DNA of 41,640 nucleotides from Opitutia bacterium (GTDB lineage: Bacteria; Verrucomicrobiota; Verrucomicrobiia; Opitutales; UBA953), in the NCBI GenBank assembly GCA_947455415.1, contig CANGNX010000002.1:1-41640 (forward strand). Direction: 5' to 3'. The position numbers and the translations under genes were made by a program. The first letter of the stretch is position 1, and the number at the start of each line of letters is the position of its first letter. This document shows, piece after piece, positions 31,218 to 40,214 of this stretch. The notes under the pieces are model-generated. The model worked only from the letters and a program-made list of their open reading frames with translations, made no database searches and was not told where the DNA came from.

Positions 31218-31838
31218 TTACTTTTTAGCCGATTTTTCGACGGTTTCGCCGACCACTTCAACGCTGGTAATTTCAATACGAACGGTGGGCGAGGAGCGTT
31301 CAGGTCCCGTGCATGGAGTGTTCGCGATTTGATCGAGCACTTTCTCTCCGTCGACGAGTTTGCCGAAGGCGGTGTAGTTGTTGTTTAAGAAGGAAGCATC
31401 GCCGTGGCAGATGAAGAATTGGCTGCCGGCGCTGTTCACGTCTTGGGAGCGGGCCATCGAGATGACGCCTTTAACGTGCGAGCGATTATTGAACTCAGCC
31501 TTGATCTGATAACCAGGACCGCCGGTACCAGGCATGCCGCGGGCGCCTTGCTTGGAGTTAGGGCAACCGCCTTGAATCATGAAGCCCTTGATGATGCGGT
31601 GAAACGCCGTGCCATTATAAAAACTCTCGCGGGCGAGTTTAAGGAAATTGTCCACGGTGCGTGGGGCGACGTCGGGCCAGAACTCTAAAGTGAGGTCGCC
31701 GGCGGTGGTGTGAATGATGGCCCGGGGTGCGGCGCCAGTGGAGGGTTCTTTCATATTAGTATTATTAGGAGAAGGGGTTTCGTCCGCCCAAGCATGGCAG
31801 GCGACGAGGCAGATAATCCACAAGGGGAGGGACTTCAT
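31218..31838 (-). CDS. secreted cyclophilin-type peptidyl-prolyl isomerase
   Basis: FYNGTAFHRIIKGFMIQGG, ISMARSQDVNSAGSQFFICHGDASFLNNNYTAFGKLVDG; N-terminal signal peptide. Confidence 0.95.
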   Translation of the reverse strand: MKSLPLWIICLVACHAWADETPSPNNTNMKEPSTGAAPRAIIHTTAGDLTLEFWPDVAPRTVDNFLKLARESFYNGTAFHRIIKGFMIQGGCPNSKQGARGMPGTGGPGYQIKAEFNNRSHVKGVISMARSQDVNSAGSQFFICHGDASFLNNNYTAFGKLVDGEKVLDQIANTPCTGPERSSPTVRIEITSVEVVGETVEKSAKK

Positions 31839-31904
31839 GAAGGTTCAGCCAAACCCGCTTCAACGCCCGTGCAATCTCAAACCTCCGCTTGCCAGCCCGC
31901 CCGT

Positions 31905-31927
31905 CGGGGCTCAGGTTTTGAGCCTCG
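31905..31927 (+). promoter_or_regulatory. strong hairpin immediately upstream of the thiS start codon
   Basis: CGGGGCTCA-GGTTT-TGAGCCTCG: 9-bp stem (one G-U), 5-nt loop, ending 3 nt before the ATG at 31931. Confidence 0.5.
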
Positions 31928-31930
31928 AAC

Positions 31931-32131
31931 ATGCGTGTCATCGTGAACGATCAACCCCAGGAAACTAAGGCTCAAACCTTGGCAGAGCTTCTCCAAGAGA
32001 TGGGTGTCGCCCATGAAGCCGCCGTTGCGGCCGCCGTGGATGGTACCGTCGTTTCGCGCGGTAAATGGGGTAACCATTCCTTGCAGGAAGGTGCCCAAGT
32101 TCTCGTGATTCGCGCCGCGCAAGGCGGCTGA
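31931..32131 (+). CDS. thiS: sulfur carrier protein ThiS
   Basis: MRVIVNDQPQE...TLAELL...VAAAVDGTVV...C-terminal AAQGG. Confidence 0.93.
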   Translation: MRVIVNDQPQETKAQTLAELLQEMGVAHEAAVAAAVDGTVVSRGKWGNHSLQEGAQVLVIRAAQGG

Positions 32132-32138
32132 TTTTTAT

Positions 32139-32816
32139 ATGCTGAAATTTATTAAAGGACTTTTTGTAGCGGAACCCGAGGTGGCGGCACCCGACAACCT
32201 CGTGCTCTTCACGCCGAGTCGCACCGCTTGGAATGTCAAAGTCGTGAATAAATTGTTTCACGCTGGGCTGGGTCGATTGCATGTGCAGCCGCAACGCGAA
32301 TGGAAAATTAAGGACTACGAAAATTTTCTGAAACAAGTGCCGCAAATTTTTCATAACCGTATTGTTTTAGAGGAGCACCCAGATTTAGTTTTAAAGCATC
32401 GCTTGGGCGGATTCCAAATGTACCAAGGCGACCGCATTCCTGGTCGCTGGCCCAAGTCCGTGCCACTGAGTTGTAAGTGTCATTCTTACGACGAAATGCG
32501 TTCGGTGCCCAAGGGTTGTCGCTACGTTTTTTTGAGTCCACTGTATCCCTCGGTTTCAAAACGCGATTACGTGCCGCAACGCACCCCCCGCGAATTCCAG
32601 GTGATTGTGGAGCGTTGGCGCGCCGAAGGAGGTTGCCCGGTTTACGGCTTAGGCGGAATCACCCCTAAAAATGCGGCTCATGTGCGTGCCTTGGGTCTCG
32701 ATGGCATTGCCTTTATTGGCTCGGTTTGGGAGACTCCGAATCCCGTTCACGCCTTTTTAGAGATCGAACGGGCTTGGTATGGTAAAGATGCCCGTAAATT
32801 AAAACGTAAGCATTAA
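32139..32816 (+). CDS. thiamine phosphate synthase family protein (ThiE/TenI-like, diverged)
   Basis: NRIVLEEHPDLVLKHRLGGFQMYQ, SCKCHSYDEM, YVFLSPLYPSVSK, VYGLGGITPKNA; located in the thi cluster. Confidence 0.8.
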   Translation: MLKFIKGLFVAEPEVAAPDNLVLFTPSRTAWNVKVVNKLFHAGLGRLHVQPQREWKIKDYENFLKQVPQIFHNRIVLEEHPDLVLKHRLGGFQMYQGDRIPGRWPKSVPLSCKCHSYDEMRSVPKGCRYVFLSPLYPSVSKRDYVPQRTPREFQVIVERWRAEGGCPVYGLGGITPKNAAHVRALGLDGIAFIGSVWETPNPVHAFLEIERAWYGKDARKLKRKH

Positions 32817-32819
32817 TCG

Positions 32820-33434
32820 GTGCGGGCACGCCTTCAATTTCTCACGCTCGATGCGTCGCCGCTTGCGCATCGCGAGCAGGCGCGTCAGGCGCTCGAGGGT
32901 GGAGTGCGCTGGATCCAGTTGCGGGCAAAAAATCTTTCAGAGGAAGAATGGATTAAGACCGCGCGAGGTGTTGCTGAGTTATGCCAAGATTTTGGTGCGA
33001 CGTTTATCGTGAATGACTCTTTCAAGGTGGCTCACGCGGCCGAGGCCGACGGCGTGCATTTAGGTTCGAGTGATGCCTCGCCAGCTGAGGCACGTGCGGT
33101 GCTCGGTGACTACGCAATTGTCGGAGTGACTTTAAATAATCCCTCGCACGTGGCCGTTTTAAAATCCGCTCGCGTGGATTACGCTGGTGTTGGACCCGTG
33201 CGTTTCACGCAGAGTAAGGACAAGCTTGCACCCGTGCATTCTGAGAAATCATTGCGCGAGTTAATTCAGTTGGCGGGCGGAGTTCCTACTTACGCCATCG
33301 GAGGTGTGACCGTGCAGGATTGGCCGAATTTAAAGGCTTTGGGTGCACATGGTATCGCGGTAAGTGGGGCAATTGCCCTAGCGGCCGACCCCGAACAGGC
33401 GGCACGTGAATTAGTGGCGGCGGTTTCGTTTTAA
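32820..33434 (+). CDS. thiE: thiamine phosphate synthase
   Basis: [49 protein letters not shown] start at 32820. Confidence 0.88.
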   Translation: MRARLQFLTLDASPLAHREQARQALEGGVRWIQLRAKNLSEEEWIKTARGVAELCQDFGATFIVNDSFKVAHAAEADGVHLGSSDASPAEARAVLGDYAIVGVTLNNPSHVAVLKSARVDYAGVGPVRFTQSKDKLAPVHSEKSLRELIQLAGGVPTYAIGGVTVQDWPNLKALGAHGIAVSGAIALAADPEQAARELVAAVSF

Positions 33435-33489
33435 GCATCATTCGCGAGGGCTGGACAATTCCGCTGAGACTTGGATTGTGAGAAGTCGG

Positions 33490-34257
33490 ATGGCCTCCTT
33501 ACGCATCGCAGATCGCACCTTCACCTCGCGCTTACTCACGGGCACGGGCAAGTATGCTTCGGCGGAACAATTGCGCGCGGTGCTCGATGCCTGCGGTTCT
33601 GAAATTATTACGGTCGCCATCAAGCGCGTACGTTTCGGCGTGAAGGACGACGGTATCCTGTCAGCCTTGGATACAAAGAAGCATTTAATTTTACCCAACA
33701 CCTCGGGAGTACGCACCGCCAAGGAGGCGATTTTTGCCGCCGAGTTGGCACGTGAAGCACTGGGTACATCGTGGTTGAAATTAGAAATTCACCCGGACCC
33801 AAAATATTTAATGCCAGATCCGATTGAGACGCTTGAAGCTTGTCGCGAGTTGGTGAAAAAAGGTTTCACGGTCTTACCATATATTCATGCGGATCCTGTT
33901 TTAGCTAAACGCCTCGAAGAAGTGGGTGCGGCCGCGGTGATGCCACTCGGTGCGCCGATTGGTTCTAACCGCGGTTTACTTTCGCGTGACTTTTTACGCA
34001 TCATCATCGAACAGGCACGCGTGCCGGTGATTGTGGATGCGGGTTTGGGCGCGCCCTCGCATGCAGCCGAGGCCATGGAAACAGGGGCTGATGCGGTGTT
34101 GGTGAATACTGGCATTGCCTCGTCGGGCGAGCCAGTTGCGATGGCTAAAGCGTTTCGCTTAGCCGTTGAAGCGGGCCGGATTGCACGTGAATCGGGTTTA
34201 GGTGCAGGCTCGGTGGTGGCTCAGCCTACCTCGCCGCTCACAAGTTTCTTGGATTAA
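33490..34257 (+). CDS. thiG: thiazole synthase
   Basis: [81 protein letters not shown]. Confidence 0.97.
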   Translation: MASLRIADRTFTSRLLTGTGKYASAEQLRAVLDACGSEIITVAIKRVRFGVKDDGILSALDTKKHLILPNTSGVRTAKEAIFAAELAREALGTSWLKLEIHPDPKYLMPDPIETLEACRELVKKGFTVLPYIHADPVLAKRLEEVGAAAVMPLGAPIGSNRGLLSRDFLRIIIEQARVPVIVDAGLGAPSHAAEAMETGADAVLVNTGIASSGEPVAMAKAFRLAVEAGRIARESGLGAGSVVAQPTSPLTSFLD

Positions 34258-34261
34258 TTTT

Positions 34262-35014
34262 ATGGCCGCCAAGCCAGGAAGAATGCGAGCGGACGAGTTG
34301 TTGTTAAAACTCGGACTCGCACCTTCGCGCTCCATTGCGCAAGCGCTCATCTTAGCAGGCAAGGTGCGCTCGGGTCCGGATGCAGTGGTTAATAAAGCCT
34401 CACAATCTTTTCCTGAAGACGCGGTGCTAACAGTCGACCAGCCGCCGCGTTTCGTTTCGCGCGGAGGTGAAAAACTAGAAGGTGCACTTGAGCACTTTAA
34501 AATTTCGGTCACAGGATTGCACGGCCTCGACGTTGGCGCCTCAACGGGCGGTTTTACTGACTGCCTCTTACAACGCGGAGTTGTCAGCATGACCTGTGTC
34601 GATGTTGGCACGGCGCAGCTGCATCATAAATTACGGACGGATCCACGCGTCACGAATTTTGAAAAATTTAACGCCCGTGAATTGCCCACCGCAAAATTAC
34701 CTCATGCCACCTACGGTGTCGTAGTCATGGATTTGAGTTTCATTTCGCTCGGCCTCGTTTTGCCGGTGGCCTGGGAGCGGGTAGCGAAGGGGGGTCACCT
34801 TGTGGCATTAATTAAGCCCCAATTCGAGGCAACCAAGGCCGAGGCCGACAAGGGCAGGGGGATTATTAAGGATCCCGTCATTCACGCCCGGGTGGTCGAA
34901 ACCCTCACTTCTGCCGCTCAATCACTCGATTCTGCCAATGTTTTAGGGGTAATTCCCTCACCAATCGAGGGCGGGGACGGCAATCGCGAGTTTCTCATCG
35001 CCCTCCAGAAGTAG
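34262..35014 (+). CDS. tlyA: TlyA family rRNA 2'-O-methyltransferase (S4 + FtsJ domains)
   Basis: [61 protein letters not shown]. Confidence 0.94.
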   Translation: MAAKPGRMRADELLLKLGLAPSRSIAQALILAGKVRSGPDAVVNKASQSFPEDAVLTVDQPPRFVSRGGEKLEGALEHFKISVTGLHGLDVGASTGGFTDCLLQRGVVSMTCVDVGTAQLHHKLRTDPRVTNFEKFNARELPTAKLPHATYGVVVMDLSFISLGLVLPVAWERVAKGGHLVALIKPQFEATKAEADKGRGIIKDPVIHARVVETLTSAAQSLDSANVLGVIPSPIEGGDGNREFLIALQK

Positions 35015-35092
35015 GGTTAAGCCCCACCCATATGGTTTGGGCCCACTTTTGGGGTTGCACGAGGGGCTCTTCCCCTTACTTCCAAACCTCCC

Positions 35093-35287
35093 ATGACTAC
35101 TGAAGGTAAGCTCAAGCGTTCCCGCAATCCTCTCGATTTCGATTTCACCGAACCCGAGGCATTGTCCCGCTACGTCACTGAGACGGGCAAGATTCTGCCC
35201 CGCAAGCTGACCGGCCTCACCGCCCGTCAACAACGTTATATTGCCCGTGCCGTTAAACGCGCCCGCAATATGATTACGATGAAGTAA
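35093..35287 (+). CDS. rpsR: 30S ribosomal protein bS18
   Basis: Small basic protein, LSRYVTETGKILPRKLTGLTARQQRYIARAVKRARNM. Confidence 0.96.
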   Translation: MTTEGKLKRSRNPLDFDFTEPEALSRYVTETGKILPRKLTGLTARQQRYIARAVKRARNMITMK

Positions 35288-35311
35288 TCTACTTCGGCGT
35301 AAGCTGACACG

Positions 35312-35334
35312 GGCCGCCCTTGGGCGGCCTTTTT
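35312..35334 (+). terminator. intrinsic terminator downstream of rpsR
   Basis: GGCCGCCC-TT-GGGCGGCC followed by TTTTT. Confidence 0.92.
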
Positions 35335-35399
35335 ATTTTACGGCCAGCGGTTGCCCCACTTACCGTCCTTCACCATAGTAGCCCTAACGATTTGTCCGC

Positions 35400-36383
35400 G
35401 TGTCGAAACCCTCGCCCCAGTTTTTAAGTGCCGCTTCGGCCGACCTGCAAAAGGCAGCACAATTACTAGCGGACGGTGAATGCGTCGCCTTACCGACGGA
35501 GACCGTTTACGGCCTGGCGGCAGATGCGTTGAACCCAAAGGCACTCGCCCAGGTTTTTGCGATTAAGGGTCGGCCGCTGCTTGATCCGTTGATTGTGCAC
35601 GTGCTCGATGTCGAAGCTTTGAAGCAAGTCGCTGAGTACGATGCACGACTCGAAAAAATTTCCTCCTTCTGGCCGGGTCCACTCACGGTGGTTCTACGTC
35701 GGAAATCTTGCGTGCCCGATTTAGTCACGGCAGGGCAGGAGACGGTGGCCGTACGTATCCCCGCTCACCCAGTGTTTCGCGAGGTATTACGCCTCGCCCA
35801 GCGTCCATTGGCCGCTCCGAGTGCGAATCCCTTTGGCTATGTCAGCCCCACCCGTGCCCAGCACGTGCGTGATTCGTTGGCTGAGCGCTGTCCGTGGATT
35901 GTGGACGGCGGTGCGTGTGAACACGGACTCGAGTCCACCATCATCGACCTATCTTCGCCCGAGCGCGTCCGCCTGCTCCGTCCAGGTCCAATTACACTCG
36001 AAGCGTTACGCGATAAACTGGGAGCCATTGAAGTCGTAACGAAAATCGCCAGCAATCAAGTCGCTCAAGCTGCACCAGGAATGTTGGAGCGGCACTACAG
36101 TCCAGCGACGCGAGTAGAATTATTTGCACACGGCAAATTGCCTTCGGTCGTCGAGGCAAGGTCGGCCTTGCTGTTGATGAGTCGTCGGCAGAATATTCCA
36201 GCAGGTACCGAAGTATTTTACCTTTCGGAAAATGATTCGGTCAACGAAGCGGCAGCTAATCTCTTCGATCTATTACGTAAGTTAGACGCCCGCGGCTTCA
36301 CTAAAATTTACGCAGAGTTAGCAGAGCCTATGGGACTCGGCTTGGCGTATAATGATCGACTGACCCGGGCGGCCGCTCGCTAA
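35400..36383 (+). CDS. L-threonylcarbamoyladenylate synthase (Sua5/YwlC type)
   Basis: ALPTETVYGLAADALNPKALAQVFAIKGRPLLDPLIVHV, HGLESTIIDLS, C-terminal Sua5 domain GMLERHYSP. Confidence 0.95.
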   Translation: MSKPSPQFLSAASADLQKAAQLLADGECVALPTETVYGLAADALNPKALAQVFAIKGRPLLDPLIVHVLDVEALKQVAEYDARLEKISSFWPGPLTVVLRRKSCVPDLVTAGQETVAVRIPAHPVFREVLRLAQRPLAAPSANPFGYVSPTRAQHVRDSLAERCPWIVDGGACEHGLESTIIDLSSPERVRLLRPGPITLEALRDKLGAIEVVTKIASNQVAQAAPGMLERHYSPATRVELFAHGKLPSVVEARSALLLMSRRQNIPAGTEVFYLSENDSVNEAAANLFDLLRKLDARGFTKIYAELAEPMGLGLAYNDRLTRAAAR

Positions 36384-36387
36384 GCCT

Positions 36388-37239
36388 GTGCAGAATCTAC
36401 TCGATACTCTAAAGAAGGCAGCCGATTTTCTCGGTCGCAAGGGTTTGGAAAAACCACGCGCTGAGGCGGAGCATTTATTTGCGGCGGGTTTGGGCCTGAA
36501 GCGTTTGGACCTTTATTTGCAGTTCGAAAGGCTACTCGATGATGCCGAGGTTGAGAAGTTGCGGGCGATGACGGTGCGTCGCGGCAATCGCGAGCCCTTG
36601 CAGCACATCACTGGCAAAGTTAATTTTCGCGATTTAGTTTTGAAGTCGGACAAGCGTGCGCTGGTGCCGCGTCCAGAGACTGAGGAGCTAATTGATTTAG
36701 CGCTTGGACTATTTCCGGCCGAGCAAGTGGTTAGGGTTTTAGATTTAGGCACGGGCTCAGGAGCGATTGCTTTAGCCGTCGCCTCCGAACGTCCGCTTTG
36801 GAAGGTCGATGCCGTGGATCAATCACTTGAGGCCTTGGCGCTGGCGAAAGAGAATGCAGCACAATGTAAGTTAGCTGACCGCGTGAATTTCGGTCAGTCG
36901 GATTGGTTTGGTGCGGTTACCGATTCGTATGATTTGATTATCTCTAACCCCCCTTATTTAACGGACGCAGAGGTTGCGGTGGCAGACCCTGAAGTGAAAG
37001 ACTTTGATCCGAAGTCAGCTTTGATTGCGGCGGACAATGGTCTGGCTGACTTGAAAATTATTTTAACTTCGGCCCTGAAATTTTTACGGCCTGGTGGTTG
37101 GGTGATTTGTGAAACCGGAATTGATCAGCACGAGGCCTTGTCGGAAATTTCGAAGCAAATCGGGTACAAAGAATTTGAGGGACTTAATGATATGAGTGGC
37201 CGGGCGAGGTTTTGGCGCTGCCGCTGGCAGCGAGGGTAA
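36388..37239 (+). CDS. prmC: peptide chain release factor N5-glutamine methyltransferase
   Basis: LVPRPETEELIDLAL, VLDLGTGSGAIALAVA, LIISNPPYL; GTG start at 36388. Confidence 0.95.
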   Translation: MQNLLDTLKKAADFLGRKGLEKPRAEAEHLFAAGLGLKRLDLYLQFERLLDDAEVEKLRAMTVRRGNREPLQHITGKVNFRDLVLKSDKRALVPRPETEELIDLALGLFPAEQVVRVLDLGTGSGAIALAVASERPLWKVDAVDQSLEALALAKENAAQCKLADRVNFGQSDWFGAVTDSYDLIISNPPYLTDAEVAVADPEVKDFDPKSALIAADNGLADLKIILTSALKFLRPGGWVICETGIDQHEALSEISKQIGYKEFEGLNDMSGRARFWRCRWQRG

Positions 37240-37240
37240 C

Positions 37241-37296
37241 GTTGGCAAGTTGGCACGGGGAGAGGCAAAATGCATTTCCCCTGAACTCGTGCCAAC
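37241..37296 (+). repeat. intergenic inverted-repeat element (copy upstream of proS)
   Basis: GTTGGCAAGTTGGCACG ... CGTGCCAAC: 9-bp arms at 37249-37257 and 37288-37296, with inner GGGGA/TCCCC. Confidence 0.6.
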
Positions 37297-37312
37297 GTGC
37301 CCACTCGCCCCC

Positions 37313-37329
37313 TGTGGCCATCGGCCACA
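37313..37329. repeat. short perfect hairpin
   Basis: TGTGGCC-ATC-GGCCACA in the prmC-proS intergenic region. Confidence 0.55.
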
Positions 37330-37412
37330 CCCCTAGTCACCGTGTCACCTTACCCACGTGCCCCCTGAACTAGTCCCTTGCCCCTTTCGCATCCTTTGTC
37401 CTTAAATTAGGC

Positions 37413-38939
37413 ATGTCACAGCCAGCAGCGAAGCCAAAGACCGCCATCACGCCCACGCGTGCCGAAGATTATCCTGAGTGGTATTTGCAGGTTATTAAGG
37501 CCGCCGACTTAGCGGAGAACAGCCCCGTACGCGGCTGCATGGTGATCAAGCCTTGGGGCTATGCGTTATGGGAAAATATTCAGCGCGACCTCGATGCGAT
37601 GTTTAAGGAAACCGGTCACGTGAATGCGTATTTCCCGCTCTTTATTCCGATGAGCTACTTGCAGAAAGAAGCTCAGCACGTGGAGGGCTTTGCGAAAGAA
37701 TGTGCGGTTGTTACGCACTCGCGTCTCGAAGCTGGTCCCGATGGTAAGTTGGTGCCCGCAGGTGAATTGGAAGAGCCGCTGATTGTTCGTCCGACCTCTG
37801 AGACTATCATTGGTGAGACTTATGCGAAGTGGGTACAGTCGTACCGCGACTTGCCGATTTTAATTAATCAATGGGCCAACGTTGTGCGCTGGGAAATGCG
37901 TACGCGCCTGTTCTTACGTACCGCCGAATTTTTATGGCAAGAAGGTCACACCGTTCACGCCACGGAAAAAGAGGCCATGGAAGAAACCTTGCGCATGCTC
38001 GATGTGTATGCGGACTTCGCCGAGAACTACATGGCGATGCCCGTGATTAAGGGCCGTAAGACTGAAGGAGAGCGCTTCCCTGGTGCGGTTGATACACTGT
38101 GTATCGAATCAATGATGCAGGATCGTAAGGCCTTGCAGGCCGGCACCTCGCACTACCTCGGACAGAATTTCGCGAAGTCGTGTAATATCCGTTTCCAAGA
38201 CGAAGCTTCGAACATGCAGTACGCTCACACCACTTCGTGGGGAGTGTCGACGCGCTTGATTGGCGGCATGATTATGACGCATTCGGATGACGATGGTTTT
38301 GTGGCGCCTCCTCGTTTGGCGCCACAGCACGTAGTGATTTTGCCGATTTATAAAGACGATGCCTCGAAGGCTCAGGTCTTGGAGTACTGTGAATCGCTCA
38401 AGAAAGAACTCACCGCCCAACGTTTCCACGACCGTAAATTGGTTGTCACGATTGATAACCGCGATTTACGCGGCGGCGAGAAAGCCTGGGGCTGGATTAA
38501 GAAGGGCGTGCCCTTGCGTGTTGAAGTTGGCCCTCGCGATATCGCATCGGGCTCCGTGTTTGTGGCTCGTCGCGACACTGGCGAGAAGGCTGGCATTCCA
38601 CGCACAGAGTTTGTTGGTAGCGTGATTACGCGACTTCAGTCGATTCAGGATAATTTATTGGCACGTGCAAAGGCGCATCGTGCGGAGAATACCCGCGAGA
38701 TTAATTCATGGGATGAATTGAAAGCCTTCTTCACGCCTAAGAATGCGAACGATCCCGAAATCCACGGTGGCTTTGCCTTGTGTCATTGGAATGGCAGCAA
38801 GGAAGTTGAGCGTCGCTTGAAGGATGAGCTGAAGGTGACCATTCGCTGTATCGCGCTCGATGCGAAGGAAGAGCCCGGTAAGTGTGTCGTTACCGGCGAG
38901 CCCAGTGCACGCCGCGTGGTGATGGCGAAGGCGTACTAG
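37413..38939 (+). CDS. proS: prolyl-tRNA synthetase (short, archaeal/eukaryotic-like type)
   Basis: SPVRGCMVIKPWGYALWENIQ, RPTSETIIGETYAKWVQSYRDLPILINQWANVVRWEMRTRLFLRTAEFLWQEGHTVHA. Confidence 0.96.
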   Translation: MSQPAAKPKTAITPTRAEDYPEWYLQVIKAADLAENSPVRGCMVIKPWGYALWENIQRDLDAMFKETGHVNAYFPLFIPMSYLQKEAQHVEGFAKECAVVTHSRLEAGPDGKLVPAGELEEPLIVRPTSETIIGETYAKWVQSYRDLPILINQWANVVRWEMRTRLFLRTAEFLWQEGHTVHATEKEAMEETLRMLDVYADFAENYMAMPVIKGRKTEGERFPGAVDTLCIESMMQDRKALQAGTSHYLGQNFAKSCNIRFQDEASNMQYAHTTSWGVSTRLIGGMIMTHSDDDGFVAPPRLAPQHVVILPIYKDDASKAQVLEYCESLKKELTAQRFHDRKLVVTIDNRDLRGGEKAWGWIKKGVPLRVEVGPRDIASGSVFVARRDTGEKAGIPRTEFVGSVITRLQSIQDNLLARAKAHRAENTREINSWDELKAFFTPKNANDPEIHGGFALCHWNGSKEVERRLKDELKVTIRCIALDAKEEPGKCVVTGEPSARRVVMAKAY

Positions 38940-38966
38940 TTCAGGGGAGAAGTGGGCACGTTGGCA
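38935..38966 (-). repeat. intergenic inverted-repeat element (copy downstream of proS)
   Basis: ACTAGTTCAGGGG (38935-38947) and AGTGGGCACGTTGGCA (38951-38966) are exact reverse complements of 37362-37374 and 37290-37305. Confidence 0.65.
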
Positions 38967-38985
38967 GGTTGGCATGGGGGATTTT

Positions 38986-39016
38986 GGTAGGGGCACGACT
39001 GCGTCGTGCCCCTGCC
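38986..39016. repeat. long palindrome (REP-like or terminator) between convergent proS and xseA
   Basis: GGTAGGGGCACGAC-TGC-GTCGTGCCCCTGCC, 14-bp stem with one G-T wobble, no T-tract. Confidence 0.7.
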
Positions 39017-40204
39017 TTATTCTCCGATTGCTCCGGCTTCGCCGTCGCTGAATTTGAGGCGGATTTTTTTGCCGGCCTTAACTGACTTGCTGGAGCTGAT
39101 AACTTTGCCGTCGGCGTCGCGTACAATTGAGTAACCACGCGAGAGAATGGATTCAAATCCTGCTGATTGCAGACGCGTGCTGAGTTGATTCAGGCGTTCT
39201 CGTGTGACGCTGAGTCGAACCTTCGGCGAGAGGCGATGTAACTCGCTGCCTAATTCTGAAAGACGATGGCGACGGTCTGCAAAAATTTCATCGGCCGCGC
39301 CCTCGAGTCGATTGAACAATAAATCCAGATCCTGATGATAGGATTGGATGCGGGCTTTCGGAGAATGCTGGGCGAGGTGCGAGCCGAGGAGCTGGAGTCG
39401 TTTCACTAAATTATTTTGTCCGGTTGCGATGAGTTCAGCCGCGGCAGTCGGGGTTTCAGCCCGACGGTCGGCAGCGAAGTCGCACAGCGTGACATCGGTC
39501 TGGTGCCCAACAGCTGATATTACGGGCGTTGCACTCGCACGCACGGCACGCACAAGGGCTTCGTCGTTAAAGCCCCAAAGGTCTTCGAGCGAACCTCCGC
39601 CTCGACCGACCACAATGAGGTCGATGTTCGGAATCGCATTGGCTTGCTTGAGGCCCTGCATGACCGAGCCGGCGCAGGATTCACCCTGAACGCGGGCAGG
39701 GACGAGCCACACCGTGCCACGCCAGCCACGCGTCTTTAAAATCTCAGTGAAGTCGTGCCACACCGCGCCGATTTCAGAAGTCACGAACGCGACCACTTTG
39801 GGGAATTCGGGAATCGGACGTTTGAGCGCTTCGTCGAACAGTCCTTCGGCTTTAAGTTTCTCGAGCAGCTCTAAATATTTTTTATGCAGGTCGCCTTCGC
39901 CCTCGGGCTTCATCGAATCGACGATGAGTGAGAGCTTGCCGCTCTTGCCGTAGAAGTCGGCCTTGGCCTTCATGACCACACGGAGGCCATCGCGCATCGG
40001 GAATTTTATCCAGCGGGCCTGAAAGCTATACAGTACGCAGTCGACCTTCGCCTCAGCGTCTTTGAGCGAGAAGTAATGGTGGCCGGACGGGTACGTCTTG
40101 TAGCCGGAGATTTCTCCGACCACTTCGACGGTGCCCATGCCATTGAGGTGCCCCTTGAGAACGTCCGCTAATTCAGCAACAGTTAGCGGTGACGAGCTCG
40201 GCAT
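39017..40204 (-). CDS. xseA: exodeoxyribonuclease VII large subunit
   Basis: VEVVGEISGYKTYPSGHHYFSLKDAEAKVDCVLY, VGRGGGSLEDLWGFNDEALVRA, ISAVGHQTDVTLCDFAADRRAETPTAAAEL. Confidence 0.96.
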   Translation of the reverse strand: MPSSSPLTVAELADVLKGHLNGMGTVEVVGEISGYKTYPSGHHYFSLKDAEAKVDCVLYSFQARWIKFPMRDGLRVVMKAKADFYGKSGKLSLIVDSMKPEGEGDLHKKYLELLEKLKAEGLFDEALKRPIPEFPKVVAFVTSEIGAVWHDFTEILKTRGWRGTVWLVPARVQGESCAGSVMQGLKQANAIPNIDLIVVGRGGGSLEDLWGFNDEALVRAVRASATPVISAVGHQTDVTLCDFAADRRAETPTAAAELIATGQNNLVKRLQLLGSHLAQHSPKARIQSYHQDLDLLFNRLEGAADEIFADRRHRLSELGSELHRLSPKVRLSVTRERLNQLSTRLQSAGFESILSRGYSIVRDADGKVISSSKSVKAGKKIRLKFSDGEAGAIGE

Positions 40205-40214
40205 GCGTGCGGGA

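Noticed and set aside
31839-31930. TPP riboswitch upstream of thiS
   Set aside because: Looked for the conserved TPP motifs on the plus strand and did not find them; only the hairpin at 31905-31927 is supported.
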